A DNA stretch of 21,663 nucleotides, taken from positions 1 through 21,663 of the forward strand of contig JAEWZG010000055.1 of the NCBI GenBank assembly GCA_023395435.1, written 5' to 3'. Positions within the stretch are counted from its first letter, which is position 1, and every line of letters begins with the position of its first letter. This document shows positions 8,236 through 15,935 of this stretch, one piece after another. The position numbers and the translations under genes are program-made. Under the pieces are notes generated by a model. It had not been told where the DNA came from, searched no databases, and saw nothing but the letters and a program-made list of their open reading frames with translations. The DNA comes from Bacillota bacterium (lineage in GTDB: Bacteria; Bacillota; Clostridia; Oscillospirales; Ruminococcaceae).

Positions 8236-10059
8236 CTAATTTATCTCTTCATCTACCATTTCCTTGAATTTCTTATATGACTCTGGGAAGACTTCTCTCA
8301 TATAGTCTATCTTGGTTGAATCATAATACATACTTGCTTCAAAGAAATGAGCGTAGCTTTCACACGCAATACTACTATCATTATAGTAATCAGCAGAATG
8401 AGACCAGTTACCTGAGCATTTCCCACTTGATAATCCATTTACCATGTCAGAGATTCCGTTTTTCAAATCCGGGTTATCATTTCTTAACCAATCCTCAATA
8501 AATCCATATGCATCAGCGTCAGTAGTGAAGCCCTGTTCTTTTTTAACTTTCTGGACGTAGTTGTTAAAGTCACTTTCAAGAGTCTCACTAAAATCTTTTG
8601 TTGAAGAAATGTCACCGAATGTTTGAGAAAAATCGTCCACCATATGACCGTATTCATGAAAATAGGTACAGCCAGGTTGCTTTACATTAACACTATCATC
8701 ATCACTATCTATATGAATTTCATTCCAGAAATCATTATAAAAAGCACCATCTGTTTCGTGCCATGTGTTTACATCAAGTTCATCAAGAAATTTATGATAT
8801 AACTTCTGAACATTAGGGTCATAAGCGTGATTGCCACGCCACTCAAGTGTATTGTCATAGAATTTTTTGAGTGCAATAATTTCATATGTAGTATATTTAG
8901 AAGGATCTTTTGTAAACAGATTAATATATGATTCTGTATTATCAGCATAGCCTAAATTAATCATCTTTTCATCGATATATATAAATTGACTATCAACAAA
9001 GCCCAAAACATAAACATACATGGTATTATATTTTTTCGCAAAGTCCTTATCATATATAATTTCACTTATATTCTTTGCTTTTAGTTCATTAATTTTATCA
9101 TTTACTACCTTAAGGTTTTCTTGATATCTGATTGCATCTGATTGGGAGTTAATCATAGGTGCACCTGATGAATTTACAGGAATTCCGGATAATTTTGCAG
9201 CCAGTGACACTGTATCAAACTGGGAAAGAAAACTATGATAAGCTGTTGTAAGCTTATTAAGCTCAGTTTTATAATCGTTGATTTCTTTGTCACTTTTAAA
9301 GCAAGGACAACCACTTTCATCGACTGTTACTCCCGCTTGTTTTAAAGCAATAGCCTCTAAAGAAGCATCTATATATTCTCTTTTCTGATCGCCGTCAATA
9401 CAGAAATTATTTATAAAATCCAATGTTACAAACCAGCTTTTTGCTGATAAGTTGGGAATTGTAGTGTAATCAGTGCATTTACCAAGATCAAAAAGAGCAC
9501 TTTTTATTTTTGAAATAAGATAATCGCAACTATTATACATTGAAGCTGCTGCGTTATTAAAATTGTAAAGACCATCCCTGACAGTCTCAAGCTTCTTTAT
9601 TATTCTGTTGTTTGCACTTATCTTTTCATTGATACTGTCAACAAACCACAATCCTTCTGCGAAAAAGTCACCAGCGTCCTGAATAAAGTTATAATTGCTT
9701 TTTTCTGCTTCGTATGATTTATTTTGATTTTTAAGCTCAGTTATCATTATATCTATGACGTCTGTATCAGTTTTATATCCATAATCATCAGGCAGGCATT
9801 CATCATATTTGCTGTTGACTGCCATGTTAGCTGATATTAATCTGCTACTTAATAATATTAAAGATTGACTAAGAGTCATGTATCCTTTGTTCATATAGGC
9901 TTTTGCCATACTGTAGGCGTTACCTCTGAGGGATGTATCAGTAGCAAAAGACTTAATACTTGTATTAAGCTCGCTTATATCTCCACATAGCTTGATCATC
10001 TGAATATTAGCATGAAAAATCTGCCCCTTAACCTGTTGTTCCTCTATATTCAGCCCCAA
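8236..10059 (-). CDS. LXG-domain T7SS effector with C-terminal HEYGH metallopeptidase domain
   Basis: This 607-aa protein appears to be a polymorphic toxin exported by the type VII system. Residues 1 to about 215 are helical and fit an LXG domain, including the typical TDTSLRGNAYSMAKAY block that mirrors the SLKGKAYD signature. A linker with coiled-coil character follows (about 215-340). The C-terminal part has a zincin motif, HEYGH (468-472), with a second conserved-looking block ACESYAHFFEA whose glutamate at 567 could be the third zinc ligand. This suggests a secreted metallopeptidase. There is no signal peptide, as expected for T7SS cargo. The start is a TTG with GGGAG 9 bases upstream; no ATG lies before residue 21. 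It overlaps the preceding WXG gene by 32 bases. The substrate is unknown. Confidence 0.82.
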   Translation of the reverse strand: MGLNIEEQQVKGQIFHANIQMIKLCGDISELNTSIKSFATDTSLRGNAYSMAKAYMNKGYMTLSQSLILLSSRLISANMAVNSKYDECLPDDYGYKTDTDVIDIMITELKNQNKSYEAEKSNYNFIQDAGDFFAEGLWFVDSINEKISANNRIIKKLETVRDGLYNFNNAAASMYNSCDYLISKIKSALFDLGKCTDYTTIPNLSAKSWFVTLDFINNFCIDGDQKREYIDASLEAIALKQAGVTVDESGCPCFKSDKEINDYKTELNKLTTAYHSFLSQFDTVSLAAKLSGIPVNSSGAPMINSQSDAIRYQENLKVVNDKINELKAKNISEIIYDKDFAKKYNTMYVYVLGFVDSQFIYIDEKMINLGYADNTESYINLFTKDPSKYTTYEIIALKKFYDNTLEWRGNHAYDPNVQKLYHKFLDELDVNTWHETDGAFYNDFWNEIHIDSDDDSVNVKQPGCTYFHEYGHMVDDFSQTFGDISSTKDFSETLESDFNNYVQKVKKEQGFTTDADAYGFIEDWLRNDNPDLKNGISDMVNGLSSGKCSGNWSHSADYYNDSSIACESYAHFFEASMYYDSTKIDYMREVFPESYKKFKEMVDEEIN

Positions 10060-10393
10060 TTATGTCATCTCCCTTTTGTTTAGTATCGTTTTCTATATCT
10101 TCTTCATTGTCATCTTCATCGAGTAATTGTTCAAGTTCTGCTCTTTTTACTTTTATTTTATCCTGCAAGTCCTGGAGATGATTTTTAATGCGGTTGTTTA
10201 TACTTGAATGTTCATAATAAGCCTGCTGATAAAACTTATCGGCGGCTTCACCGTTCCAACCATATTTAAGATCCTCTAATATTCTAAAGTCCTTATTAAA
10301 ATTTGAATACAATGATTCAGATAAATTAATCAAATTATTTTCCATACGATTCAATTCATTTTTCTTTTCATTAATAGCAGATTTATCTGACAA
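10028..10393 (-). CDS. WXG100-like T7SS partner protein (Lap2-like)
   Basis: This 121-aa, largely helical protein has a central W-x-G turn (WNG, residues 46-48, in YGWNGEAADKFYQ) and two long helices. That is the WXG100 helical-hairpin pattern, with an acidic tail (LLDEDDNEEDIEND). It lies just upstream of the LXG gene, in the place of the second LXG-associated partner protein in streptococcal T7SS loci, which binds the LXG domain and helps target the toxin for export. The start is TTG, directly after the TAA of the preceding gene (TAATTG), with purine-rich GAAGGAAG and AAGG upstream. The stop lies 32 bases inside the toxin gene, so translation is coupled. Confidence 0.75.
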   Translation of the reverse strand: MSDKSAINEKKNELNRMENNLINLSESLYSNFNKDFRILEDLKYGWNGEAADKFYQQAYYEHSSINNRIKNHLQDLQDKIKVKRAELEQLLDEDDNEEDIENDTKQKGDDIIGAEYRGTTG

Positions 10394-10669
10394 TTACCTT
10401 GTCACTTCCTTCGCAATTGTTTTGTCTTTCTTTTCAAAGTTCTTAGCAATAGAATTGACTGCTAAAAGGTCAGTTTTTAAATCAGATGATATTTCCTGTA
10501 AAATTGCGCTGATATCTGAAAGGCATTTTGAAAGTTTCTGATATGGGGTAGTATTTGTATTTAAAGTATACTTGCTAAAATCATAAGAATCAAGGTTGCT
10601 GGCACTTGTTGAAATATTGTTGCAATGGTTACATAAAGTCTCTGAATTTGATATAATTGTATGTGCCAT
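10394..10669 (-). CDS. Small helical T7SS partner protein (Lap1/TIGR04197-like)
   Basis: The frame is open from 10765, but the start is ATG 10669, which has TTGGAGG 5 bases upstream; the longer frame would begin inside the -35 box. The 91-aa product, MAHTIISNSETLCNHCNN to AKEVTR, is predicted to be two helices, ending in an NSIAKNFEKKDKTIAKE helix. Size and pattern fit the small WXG100-like proteins (TIGR04197 or DUF3130 group) that come first in LXG operons and act as a targeting partner. It lacks an obvious WXG. It is the promoter-proximal gene, with the Lap2-like gene starting at the very next base after its stop. Family assignment is by size, pattern and order, not by a clear motif. Confidence 0.65.
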   Translation of the reverse strand: MAHTIISNSETLCNHCNNISTSASNLDSYDFSKYTLNTNTTPYQKLSKCLSDISAILQEISSDLKTDLLAVNSIAKNFEKKDKTIAKEVTR

Positions 10670-10736
10670 ATTATCCTCCAAAATATAAGAAACATTTGTT
10701 AAAATATTTTTAAAATGCATAACACTAATTATTAAT

Positions 10737-10765
10737 ATTATACTTTGTATTATTTTAAAAGTCAA
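10737..10765 (-). promoter_or_regulatory. Strong promoter of the LXG operon
   Basis: On the minus strand, TTGACT (10760-10765) and TATAAT (10737-10742) are separated by exactly 17 bases in very AT-rich DNA. Transcription would start near 10730, giving a leader of about 60 bases before the Lap1-like start. No operator repeat is obvious. Confidence 0.8.
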
Positions 10766-10834
10766 ATATAGATAAGATACTATAATGTGATTCTACAAAA
10801 ATATACAAAAATAATTCTTAATTTTATATTAAAA

Positions 10835-10862
10835 AGGTCAGAACATTTATACTGTGTGACCT
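10835..10862. terminator. Bidirectional terminator
   Basis: The stem AGGTCA (10835-10840)/TGACCT (10857-10862) is flanked by A5 upstream and AAACTTTTTTATT downstream, so a T tract follows on both strands. It lies 8 bases after the stop of the gene tail at 10871 and upstream of the LXG promoter, insulating one from the other. Confidence 0.65.
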
Positions 10863-10870
10863 AAACTTTT

Positions 10871-11014
10871 TTATTGAATATTATTATTTTTATACAACTT
10901 ATATTGCTTTCTTCTTCGTTTGTATTCCTTTCTGACGTCTGTACTATAGCCACCGAGTGCATTAGGATTTTTTGCAGCTATGACATCCATCAAGAAATAT
11001 AAATCGTCCTGTTG
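10871..11014 (-). pseudogene. 3' tail of an unidentified gene
   Basis: An open frame of 47 codons without a start codon ends at a stop just before a terminator. It reads QQDDLYFLMDVIAAKNPN and then a very basic KEYKRRRKQYKLYKNNNIQ. The composition is that of a real protein C-terminus. It overlaps, in another frame, the end of the truncated kinase reading. I think a deletion joined two genes around 10995-11020. I do not recognise the family. Confidence 0.45.
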
Positions 11015-11094
11015 TTTAATTTATCTTTTATAATCTGGCAAGTAGTTGTTTTTCCTACTCCCATTGTTCCGCCAATCAAAAAAATGTTTTTCAT
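10990..11094 (-). pseudogene. Truncated P-loop kinase or nucleotide-binding protein (N-terminal fragment)
   Basis: A 34-aa frame starts at an ATG with a GAGG site and reads MKNIFLIGGTMGVGKTTTCQ. This is a Walker A motif (GGTMGVGKTTT) preceded by a beta strand, typical of small AAA or shikimate-kinase-like proteins of Firmicutes, which are normally near 180 aa. The frame stops after LNNRTIYIS, where the sequence no longer looks like this family. It is a remnant produced by deletion or insertion, so no function is expected. Confidence 0.6.
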
Positions 11095-11129
11095 GCTCAA
11101 ACCTCTAAATTCCGATTTATCGCTTTATT

Positions 11130-11151
11130 CGCGACACATACGCGGCACATA
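11130..11151. repeat. 11-bp tandem repeat
   Basis: CGCGACACATA is followed directly by CGCGGCACATA, matching at 10 of 11 positions. The GC-rich core stands out in AT-rich DNA. Possible protein-binding site or element-end repeat; meaning unknown. Confidence 0.4.
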
Positions 11152-11201
11152 GTTATACTTAAATCCAACCTGACCATACAACCCTACCAATTTCAAAAAA
11201 T

Positions 11202-11281
11202 ATCTAAATCGACCACTCGCGAACCCGTGTTATCTAAATCGTCCACTCGTCAAATACTGACATCTAAATCGCTCTCTCGCA
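11202..11281. repeat. Three direct repeats with exact 30-bp period
   Basis: ATCTAAATCG begins at 11202, 11232 and 11262. Each copy is followed by a similar NYNCACTCG-like half (GACCACTCGC, GTCCACTCGT, GCTCTCTCGC), then 10 unrelated bases. Read on the minus strand this is GAGTGGWCGATTTAGAT three times. Repeats of this style occur at the ends of IS21-family elements, where the transposase binds, and also as iterons. No istA or istB is present, so this may be an orphan element end. The unit is too short for CRISPR. Confidence 0.6.
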
Positions 11282-11396
11282 CTCGAAAATGCCGTCTTTG
11301 ACTTGTTCCCATGAACTGATATTTTCACGATTTTGACACATCAGATTTTTACTCTCAAACCTCTAAAAACCCAGTATTACTGGACTTTTCGCACAC

Positions 11397-11452
11397 CTAC
11401 TTATCAACCCTTAACATCAATACTGCCGTCTCAACGTGGCTTGAGAGGATAG
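11397..11452 (-). other. RlmD C-terminal tail fragment A (probable attachment-site scar)
   Basis: On the minus strand the frame reads LSSHVETAVLMLRVDK, then a stop. E. coli RlmD (RumA, 23S rRNA uracil-5-methyltransferase) ends in DMFPHTGHLESMVLFSRVK, so this is an RlmD-like tail without its body. The 3' end of rlmD is a known integration site of integrative elements. The 38 bases at 11415-11452 match 20098-20135 at 32 positions in the same orientation. A palindrome, CCAGTA-T-TACTGG (11371-11383), followed on the minus strand by GTTTTT, may be the old terminator. Upstream the frame (WIKCSYLDILAIL) is not RlmD. Confidence 0.55.
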
Positions 11453-11561
11453 CAAGTATGTCTAGGTACGAACACTTTATCCACTGACCATTATTCTTAA
11501 TTTCGTTGTTACTCTAGTACGAAGAACTATTCCAAGCCATAAGCCTCACCCTTGCACCCTA

Positions 11562-12692
11562 TCAACTCATCTTAAGCTGCTCTTTAAATAATGCACTCAT
11601 TGTTTCCTTACCTTTTTTAGTTCCTATATCATTAATACTCATATCACCTTTAAATACAAGCTCCATTACACCTATGTAAGCTTGGCCAAGTGCTGCTGTA
11701 ATTACTCCTGCAGTTCCTGCTGAAATCGCACCACCCGCAACTGTTCCAGCGCCTGGTATAAACTTTAAGAGATTTGAAACCACTGTTTTCCCAAGAAGCG
11801 TTGCACCTCCTGCACCAATGGTCGATGATAATAATGCAGTAATGATACTCTTATTTACATCAAATCCAAAGATAACTGTTATTGATGCAATCATGCCTAG
11901 CTGCGTAGGTATCAATAACGCACAGTCAGAGAACGGTATAGGTGCAGCTCCTGCTCCTACCGCTGCAAGGGCTGCTGTTGCTACTGCTGCCTGTGCGTGA
12001 CGTTTTTTTTCTTCTAAACTCGCAATCTGAACATTTTGAAGCGTATCCATAAGTTCTTCAGGTAGTGCCTCTCCCATTACCTTAATCAAAATATCTAATC
12101 CGTATGATTTTACTGTACCCAAATCCTCAATTTCATAATCTTCTGCAAGTACAGGAATCACTTGAATAACATCCAGATTTTCATCAAGGAGCGCTTTTCT
12201 CATTTCATCTGCTTTTTTCTTTGAGAATGATTGTGTAAGTACAATAATAATTGGTACCTGAGTAATCTGGTTATCCTTAGGCAATTCCTTCAACCATTCT
12301 ATTTCTTCTGGTTCAACCCTATTTGAAGCCGTATTTATACAATACCAAATACAATGAATAGCCTTATTTATATCTTGAGTTGCAAGTCCCTTACTAATAG
12401 TATCAATAACTTCTTTTTTGACCTCTGTTTGAACTTCTCTACCAAGTTCAAACCCACGAGTGTCATAGATCGCAAGTGGAATACCTTTTTTTGTTATTTT
12501 ACGCATATGATCTGTCACAGGTTTTCCCATACCTGTTTCAGCAAGTTTATCTCTAAACACCGCATTAATTAATGTACTCTTTCCTACTCCAGTCTTACCT
12601 GCCACAATAATATTTAGTGTTTTCAGGTTTTTAATTTTATCTGCTATTGCATTTATAGCCTCTTGAGCAGTTTTGTCTATATCTATAGCCAT
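11562..12692 (-). CDS. Era-like GTPase with C-terminal hydrophobic DUF697-type domain
   Basis: This 376-aa protein starts with an Era/TrmE-like G domain: G1 AGKTGVGKST (residues 31-40), G3 DTRGFELG (near 78), and a degenerate G4 (VLTQSFSKKK, where NKxD is expected). From about residue 225 it has alternating hydrophobic stretches rich in Ala and Gly (AAVATAALAAVGAGAAPIPFSD, GGATLLGKTVVSNLLKFIPGAGTVAGGAISAGTAG), as in DUF697/YcjF-type membrane-associated GTPases. A GTP-controlled membrane role is likely but its target is unknown. The ATG has AAGGAG 9 bases upstream. The stop of the small membrane gene lies 4 bases before it, so the two are co-translated. Related GTPases are often found in mobile and stress-defence clusters. 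Confidence 0.82.
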   Translation of the reverse strand: MAIDIDKTAQEAINAIADKIKNLKTLNIIVAGKTGVGKSTLINAVFRDKLAETGMGKPVTDHMRKITKKGIPLAIYDTRGFELGREVQTEVKKEVIDTISKGLATQDINKAIHCIWYCINTASNRVEPEEIEWLKELPKDNQITQVPIIIVLTQSFSKKKADEMRKALLDENLDVIQVIPVLAEDYEIEDLGTVKSYGLDILIKVMGEALPEELMDTLQNVQIASLEEKKRHAQAAVATAALAAVGAGAAPIPFSDCALLIPTQLGMIASITVIFGFDVNKSIITALLSSTIGAGGATLLGKTVVSNLLKFIPGAGTVAGGAISAGTAGVITAALGQAYIGVMELVFKGDMSINDIGTKKGKETMSALFKEQLKMS

Positions 12693-12696
12693 TCGT

Positions 12697-12906
12697 TTAT
12701 TCTCCTTCTTTTTTATCGTGCATTACAATCTCTTGTCCCATACTATTAAGATCTATTTTTTCTTTCTTTAGTGAGGACTTGTACATTTTGTTACTATACT
12801 TTTCTAGCAATTGTGGAATAATTGTTAAACCCGCAACAGTAAGTGCTGTTCCACCTATAAACATTAAAAATTAACTTACACTTCTTTTTTGCTTTTCATT
12901 TTTCAT
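12697..12906 (-). pseudogene. Small membrane-anchored protein with internal stop codon
   Basis: One frame reads MKNEKQKRSVS, a TAA at 12871-12873, then FLMFIGGTALTVAGLTIIPQ and a basic coiled tail (LLEKYSNKMYKSSLKKEKID to KKEGE). Without the stop it would be a 69-residue protein with a short basic N-terminus, one transmembrane helix and a cytoplasmic tail. This is a sensible protein, so I think the TAA is a nonsense mutation. A restart at ATG 12864 would give 55 aa, but has no good ribosome binding site. GAGGAG lies only 2 bases before the first ATG. It ends 4 bases before the GTPase start, suggesting a membrane partner of the GTPase. Confidence 0.5.
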
Positions 12907-12949
12907 GGCTCCTCACTTTCATTACACAACTTGTAATTTTCGCGATTTG

Positions 12950-13735
12950 TTATTCATTGCTTTCCTCTATTTTTTTGAATGGAATGTGATTCATAAATGT
13001 CAACGGACCTTTTTCCTTATCTGTTCTTATTATTAAGTAGTGTTTGCCATCACGCTCAACAACCGCCGCATCTTTTTCTTCTTCTTTAAGTTCAATCAAA
13101 GTAATATCCTTTGAGTAGACCCTTATGGCATTGTTTTTATAAACATCAAATTTCTCTTTTTTTATACATTCAAAGCAATAAAGCCAATCTATAAATAGAT
13201 TATCAAAATCTATATAGTGGAAAATAAAACTCTCCACAAATGTATTTGTCGTCTTATTAAATACAATGTTTTTATTAAAAAATACCTGCAGCTGAAAATA
13301 TTGATTCTGGTGTGAATAATACACATCAGTAATAAGTGCTGGAATATCCGTTAACTCGCCTCTATCTAACGCTGCATTCTTTTTATCAATAGTAAAGGCC
13401 TTAGCTTTGTTCATGTCACCAGACAAAACATGCAGGTTTTCATACGTACAATTTAAACCGTTATTGTCTAAATGCTCAATGATATTCGACTTACCAATCA
13501 TCTCATCTAGTTTTTCTTTTCCATACAAAAACTGCAATACAAACTTATGTAACGACACTTTTAATACAGAACAGTTCAAATACGGATGGTCGCCCTCTGT
13601 ATAAGTCCATGTATATTTTTTCAATTCATCAAGCAAACCAGGATAATTACTTATATACGCAGCGTTACCTTTCCACTGCTCTCTTTGAAGCTTTACCCTA
13701 TCACCTGAGATCTCTATATCCATAGGTCTTGGCAT
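12950..13735 (-). CDS. HNH endonuclease-like protein
   Basis: This 261-aa protein carries an HNH_3-type core: SLHKFVLQFLYG (H63), then IIEHLDNNGLNCTYENLHVLS (H88, N91-92, N100), matching the H-x-x-N-x-N...N-L pattern of homing-type HNH nucleases. One usual asparagine is cysteine (NCTYENL against NNTYENL), leaving catalytic competence uncertain. The first 60 residues and the C-terminal half (from about 130) are unfamiliar; the C-terminus ends in a small beta-rich region. A perfect GGAGG lies 8 bases before the ATG, and only 13 bases separate it from the nuclease gene upstream. It belongs to the XRE-led cluster and could be the DNA-cutting part of a defence or restriction module, or a domesticated homing nuclease. 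Confidence 0.7.
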   Translation of the reverse strand: MPRPMDIEISGDRVKLQREQWKGNAAYISNYPGLLDELKKYTWTYTEGDHPYLNCSVLKVSLHKFVLQFLYGKEKLDEMIGKSNIIEHLDNNGLNCTYENLHVLSGDMNKAKAFTIDKKNAALDRGELTDIPALITDVYYSHQNQYFQLQVFFNKNIVFNKTTNTFVESFIFHYIDFDNLFIDWLYCFECIKKEKFDVYKNNAIRVYSKDITLIELKEEEKDAAVVERDGKHYLIIRTDKEKGPLTFMNHIPFKKIEESNE

Positions 13736-13748
13736 TTCAATCGCCTCC

Positions 13749-14761
13749 TTAACTCCAGCTCATATTCTTAAGTAGCTCCGCAACTATCTCAACATCTGGA
13801 ATTTCATCAGTACCTAAAAGCTGTGACAAATCAAATATTCTAGTTCCCATAGATCCGCCTGGAGTTATCTTCTTAAAGTCAGTTTCATAGAACTTCTCCA
13901 CAAAGAAATATCTATGTTCAATAGTTCTTAAATCGTATCCATGAGAATCACCATCAGCCATCGCCTTTGCAATCAACTGCTTACGTTCTTCTGTCAATTC
14001 ACCATATTCAGGTGTGTATTCAACACCAGTTTTTGTTTCAACTGCAGTAATACGAGCGAATACTTTTCAATAGCTCTTACGCTCTTCTGCTTGTATAATC
14101 CAAGATAATCATGAGCTCTAAACCCACGTTCAGTATTATCATAATAAACATTGTTAGCAGTATTAAAATCCAGTGTTGTTCCAGCAAGCTGCATACGTAG
14201 ATACTTCCAAGAATCAGACACTGGGATCAAACCATCTCTATAACAATAATTTAAATAATCATCCAGTACTTCTTGCATCTCATAATCACGATTATCGATG
14301 ACTTCTCTTATGGCATTGGCCATCGTCTCAAATGTTGTATTGATATGAATTACCGGATGAATTTGAGTAGCATTATACGCTTTCAGCTGTTTCTCAAAGT
14401 CTGCAAGTTTTCCTTCTGCCATAGGCTCAGAAGCAAGTGTAATCATTACCTTGTTTTTCTCGTCACCGAATGACTTCAGATGTCTCATTAACTGATCAGA
14501 ATAAAACCAGTCTGTCAGCTTTGTCTCTACAACAATCTTAAATCCTTCTTGAGTAATCGTTGCATCAGGAATACTATCCACACTCTTTTCCTGTAATGTA
14601 AATACAATTTCTGGCTCAAATGAATCAGCAAAGTACTCAGATTTCAAAAATCGAAAGAATTTGTCTGATGAATATGAATACAAACGTGATAAAAGAAGCA
14701 TGGTATTAGCTGTAGCCACATTTTCTTTCTCATGATATCTCTGGAAATAGTGTATTTTCAT
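13749..14761 (-). pseudogene. PD-(D/E)XK nuclease-like protein, broken by a -1 frameshift
   Basis: The first 225 or so residues are open from ATG 14761 (AGGAGG just upstream). They contain the nuclease core: SIPDATITQEGFKIVVETKL, with P65-D66 and E79-x-K81. The frame derails near 14062-14070. The next frame continues as FARITAVETKTGVEYTPEYG, then TEERKQLIAKAMADGDSHGY to the end at 13749. The span of 1013 bases is one short of a whole number of codons, so a single lost base explains it. Restored, the protein would be about 337 aa. It overlaps nothing and is 2 bases from the upstream gene. It probably cut DNA as part of the same module as the unknown 318-aa protein. Confidence 0.72.
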
Positions 14762-14763
14762 GA

Positions 14764-15720
14764 TTATACCTCCTTCTTTTTACCGTAGCTTTTTGGGAAA
14801 TATTCTTTTCCCAACTGCCATATGTATTTATCAATATCTTTAAGGTTATAATCGCTTAATCCATAGAACTCCCCAAAGGAAATCAGGATTTCCTTAAACC
14901 TTGAATAGTTTTTCAAGTCGACTGCCACAAAATCATCAAAGTTGTCCTTCTTCTTAAAATGTAACAGTACCTTTTCAACATAGCTATCATAAATCGGAAA
15001 ATCCATAGGTCTATGATGACTACAAAACTTAGTTGCAAAAGAGTAGAAGTTTTGAGGCTTTCCATTAATAACGACCTTTTTTATATCATGGATAAGCGTT
15101 ACGTCACCCGCCTGTAAACGTCCATCTATGTCCAGTTCTAGAATATGTTTTGCAACCGGGTATACCGAGAAAATGTTTGTACTATAAAAATCATTGAGAG
15201 TTGCCACCTTAAGTAAAATATCAGAAATAGATTTATTCTCTGGGCACAGCTCATAAAACAACTTATCAAGAGCATCCTCTTGAAGATGATAGTTCTCCAA
15301 TCCCTCCCACTGCTTCAGGTAATGCTCAAGCTGTTCTGGACATGGTAATGGCACATTCTCTGTTTTCTTCGCAGTTTTGAAAATCTTATCTTTTTTTAAC
15401 TCTACGGATATTTCAGGTGTAATTTCTAAGAACTTACGAAACCTCCTCAAATGAGACATATACCCATTAACAAGCTTCTGTGGATCACCAGTTGTGTTTT
15501 CCCTAAGATCATCTAATAATTCCACTTTTGCTACTTCTTCAAAATTATAATCTACAATTACTCTCCAAAAAACATCTGCACCTGATTTATTCCAAAGATA
15601 AAAGCTATCATTATATGATGTTTGAACAGTACTTTTTGCAAAGCCGCAAGATTTAAGATACTTCTTATATTCAGTTCGTATCTCATCGTATGAAATTGAT
15701 TTTGCTAGCTGTATATTCAT
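14764..15720 (-). CDS. Uncharacterised 318-aa protein of the nuclease cluster
   Basis: I do not recognise a named family. The N-terminal 100 residues (YKKYLKSCGFAKSTVQTSYNDSFYLW... YMSHLRRFRKFLE) look like a helical DNA-binding or tethering region of the kind found in front of nuclease domains. The C-terminal half has a striking conserved-looking block: LNDFYSTNIFSVYPVAKHI (175-193), GRLQAGDVTLIHDI, then FYSFATKFCSHHRPMDFPIYDSYV (225-248). This recalls helix-hairpin-helix glycosylase-like folds, but I see no proven catalytic set. It overlaps the XRE gene by 4 bases (ATGA) and is followed 2 bases later by the PD-(D/E)XK gene, so it works with them. It is intact, unlike several neighbours. Confidence 0.6.
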   Translation of the reverse strand: MNIQLAKSISYDEIRTEYKKYLKSCGFAKSTVQTSYNDSFYLWNKSGADVFWRVIVDYNFEEVAKVELLDDLRENTTGDPQKLVNGYMSHLRRFRKFLEITPEISVELKKDKIFKTAKKTENVPLPCPEQLEHYLKQWEGLENYHLQEDALDKLFYELCPENKSISDILLKVATLNDFYSTNIFSVYPVAKHILELDIDGRLQAGDVTLIHDIKKVVINGKPQNFYSFATKFCSHHRPMDFPIYDSYVEKVLLHFKKKDNFDDFVAVDLKNYSRFKEILISFGEFYGLSDYNLKDIDKYIWQLGKEYFPKSYGKKKEV

Positions 15721-15935
15721 TTATTTTCCTCTCTCCTAACATAAGTAAGTACTATGTCGTATCCGAGTTGTTCCATCATGCTTACAAAAGTCTTGTTTAC
15801 AACGCTTTCTGGATTTTTGATAATTCTATTAACATACGGAGCTGTCGTCCCAACTTTTTCAGCTAATTGTGCCTGTGTTATTCCCTCTTCCATACATTTT
15901 ACTTTTACATCAATCTCCAGATTATTTTTAATCAT
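15717..15935 (-). CDS. XRE-family HTH regulator
   Basis: This 72-aa protein has a Cro/CI-type helix-turn-helix (GITQAQLAEKVGTTAPYVNRIIKN). It is short, so likely just a DNA-binding domain. A longer frame would begin at GTG 15944, but that GTG is part of the Shine-Dalgarno sequence GAGGTGAG for ATG 15935, so I choose the ATG. It overlaps the downstream 318-aa gene by 4 bases, heading the nuclease cluster. An inverted repeat at 15957-15985 just upstream is a candidate operator. The likely role is to keep the nuclease genes off, or to act as a mobile-element repressor. Confidence 0.85.
   Translation of the reverse strand: MIKNNLEIDVKVKCMEEGITQAQLAEKVGTTAPYVNRIIKNPESVVNKTFVSMMEQLGYDIVLTYVRREENK

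Larger units (their letters stand above)
11096..11367. repeat. 14-bp direct repeats bracketing about 244 bp
   Basis: CTCAAACCTCTAAA occurs at 11096-11109 and again at 11354-11367. The segment between holds the triple repeat at 11202-11281. Such flanking copies could mark the footprint of a small insertion or a recombination duplication. No transposase is present. Confidence 0.4.

Noticed and set aside
11202..11281. CRISPR array
   Set aside because: Only three short, imperfect repeats with 10-base gaps and no cas genes; far from CRISPR dimensions.
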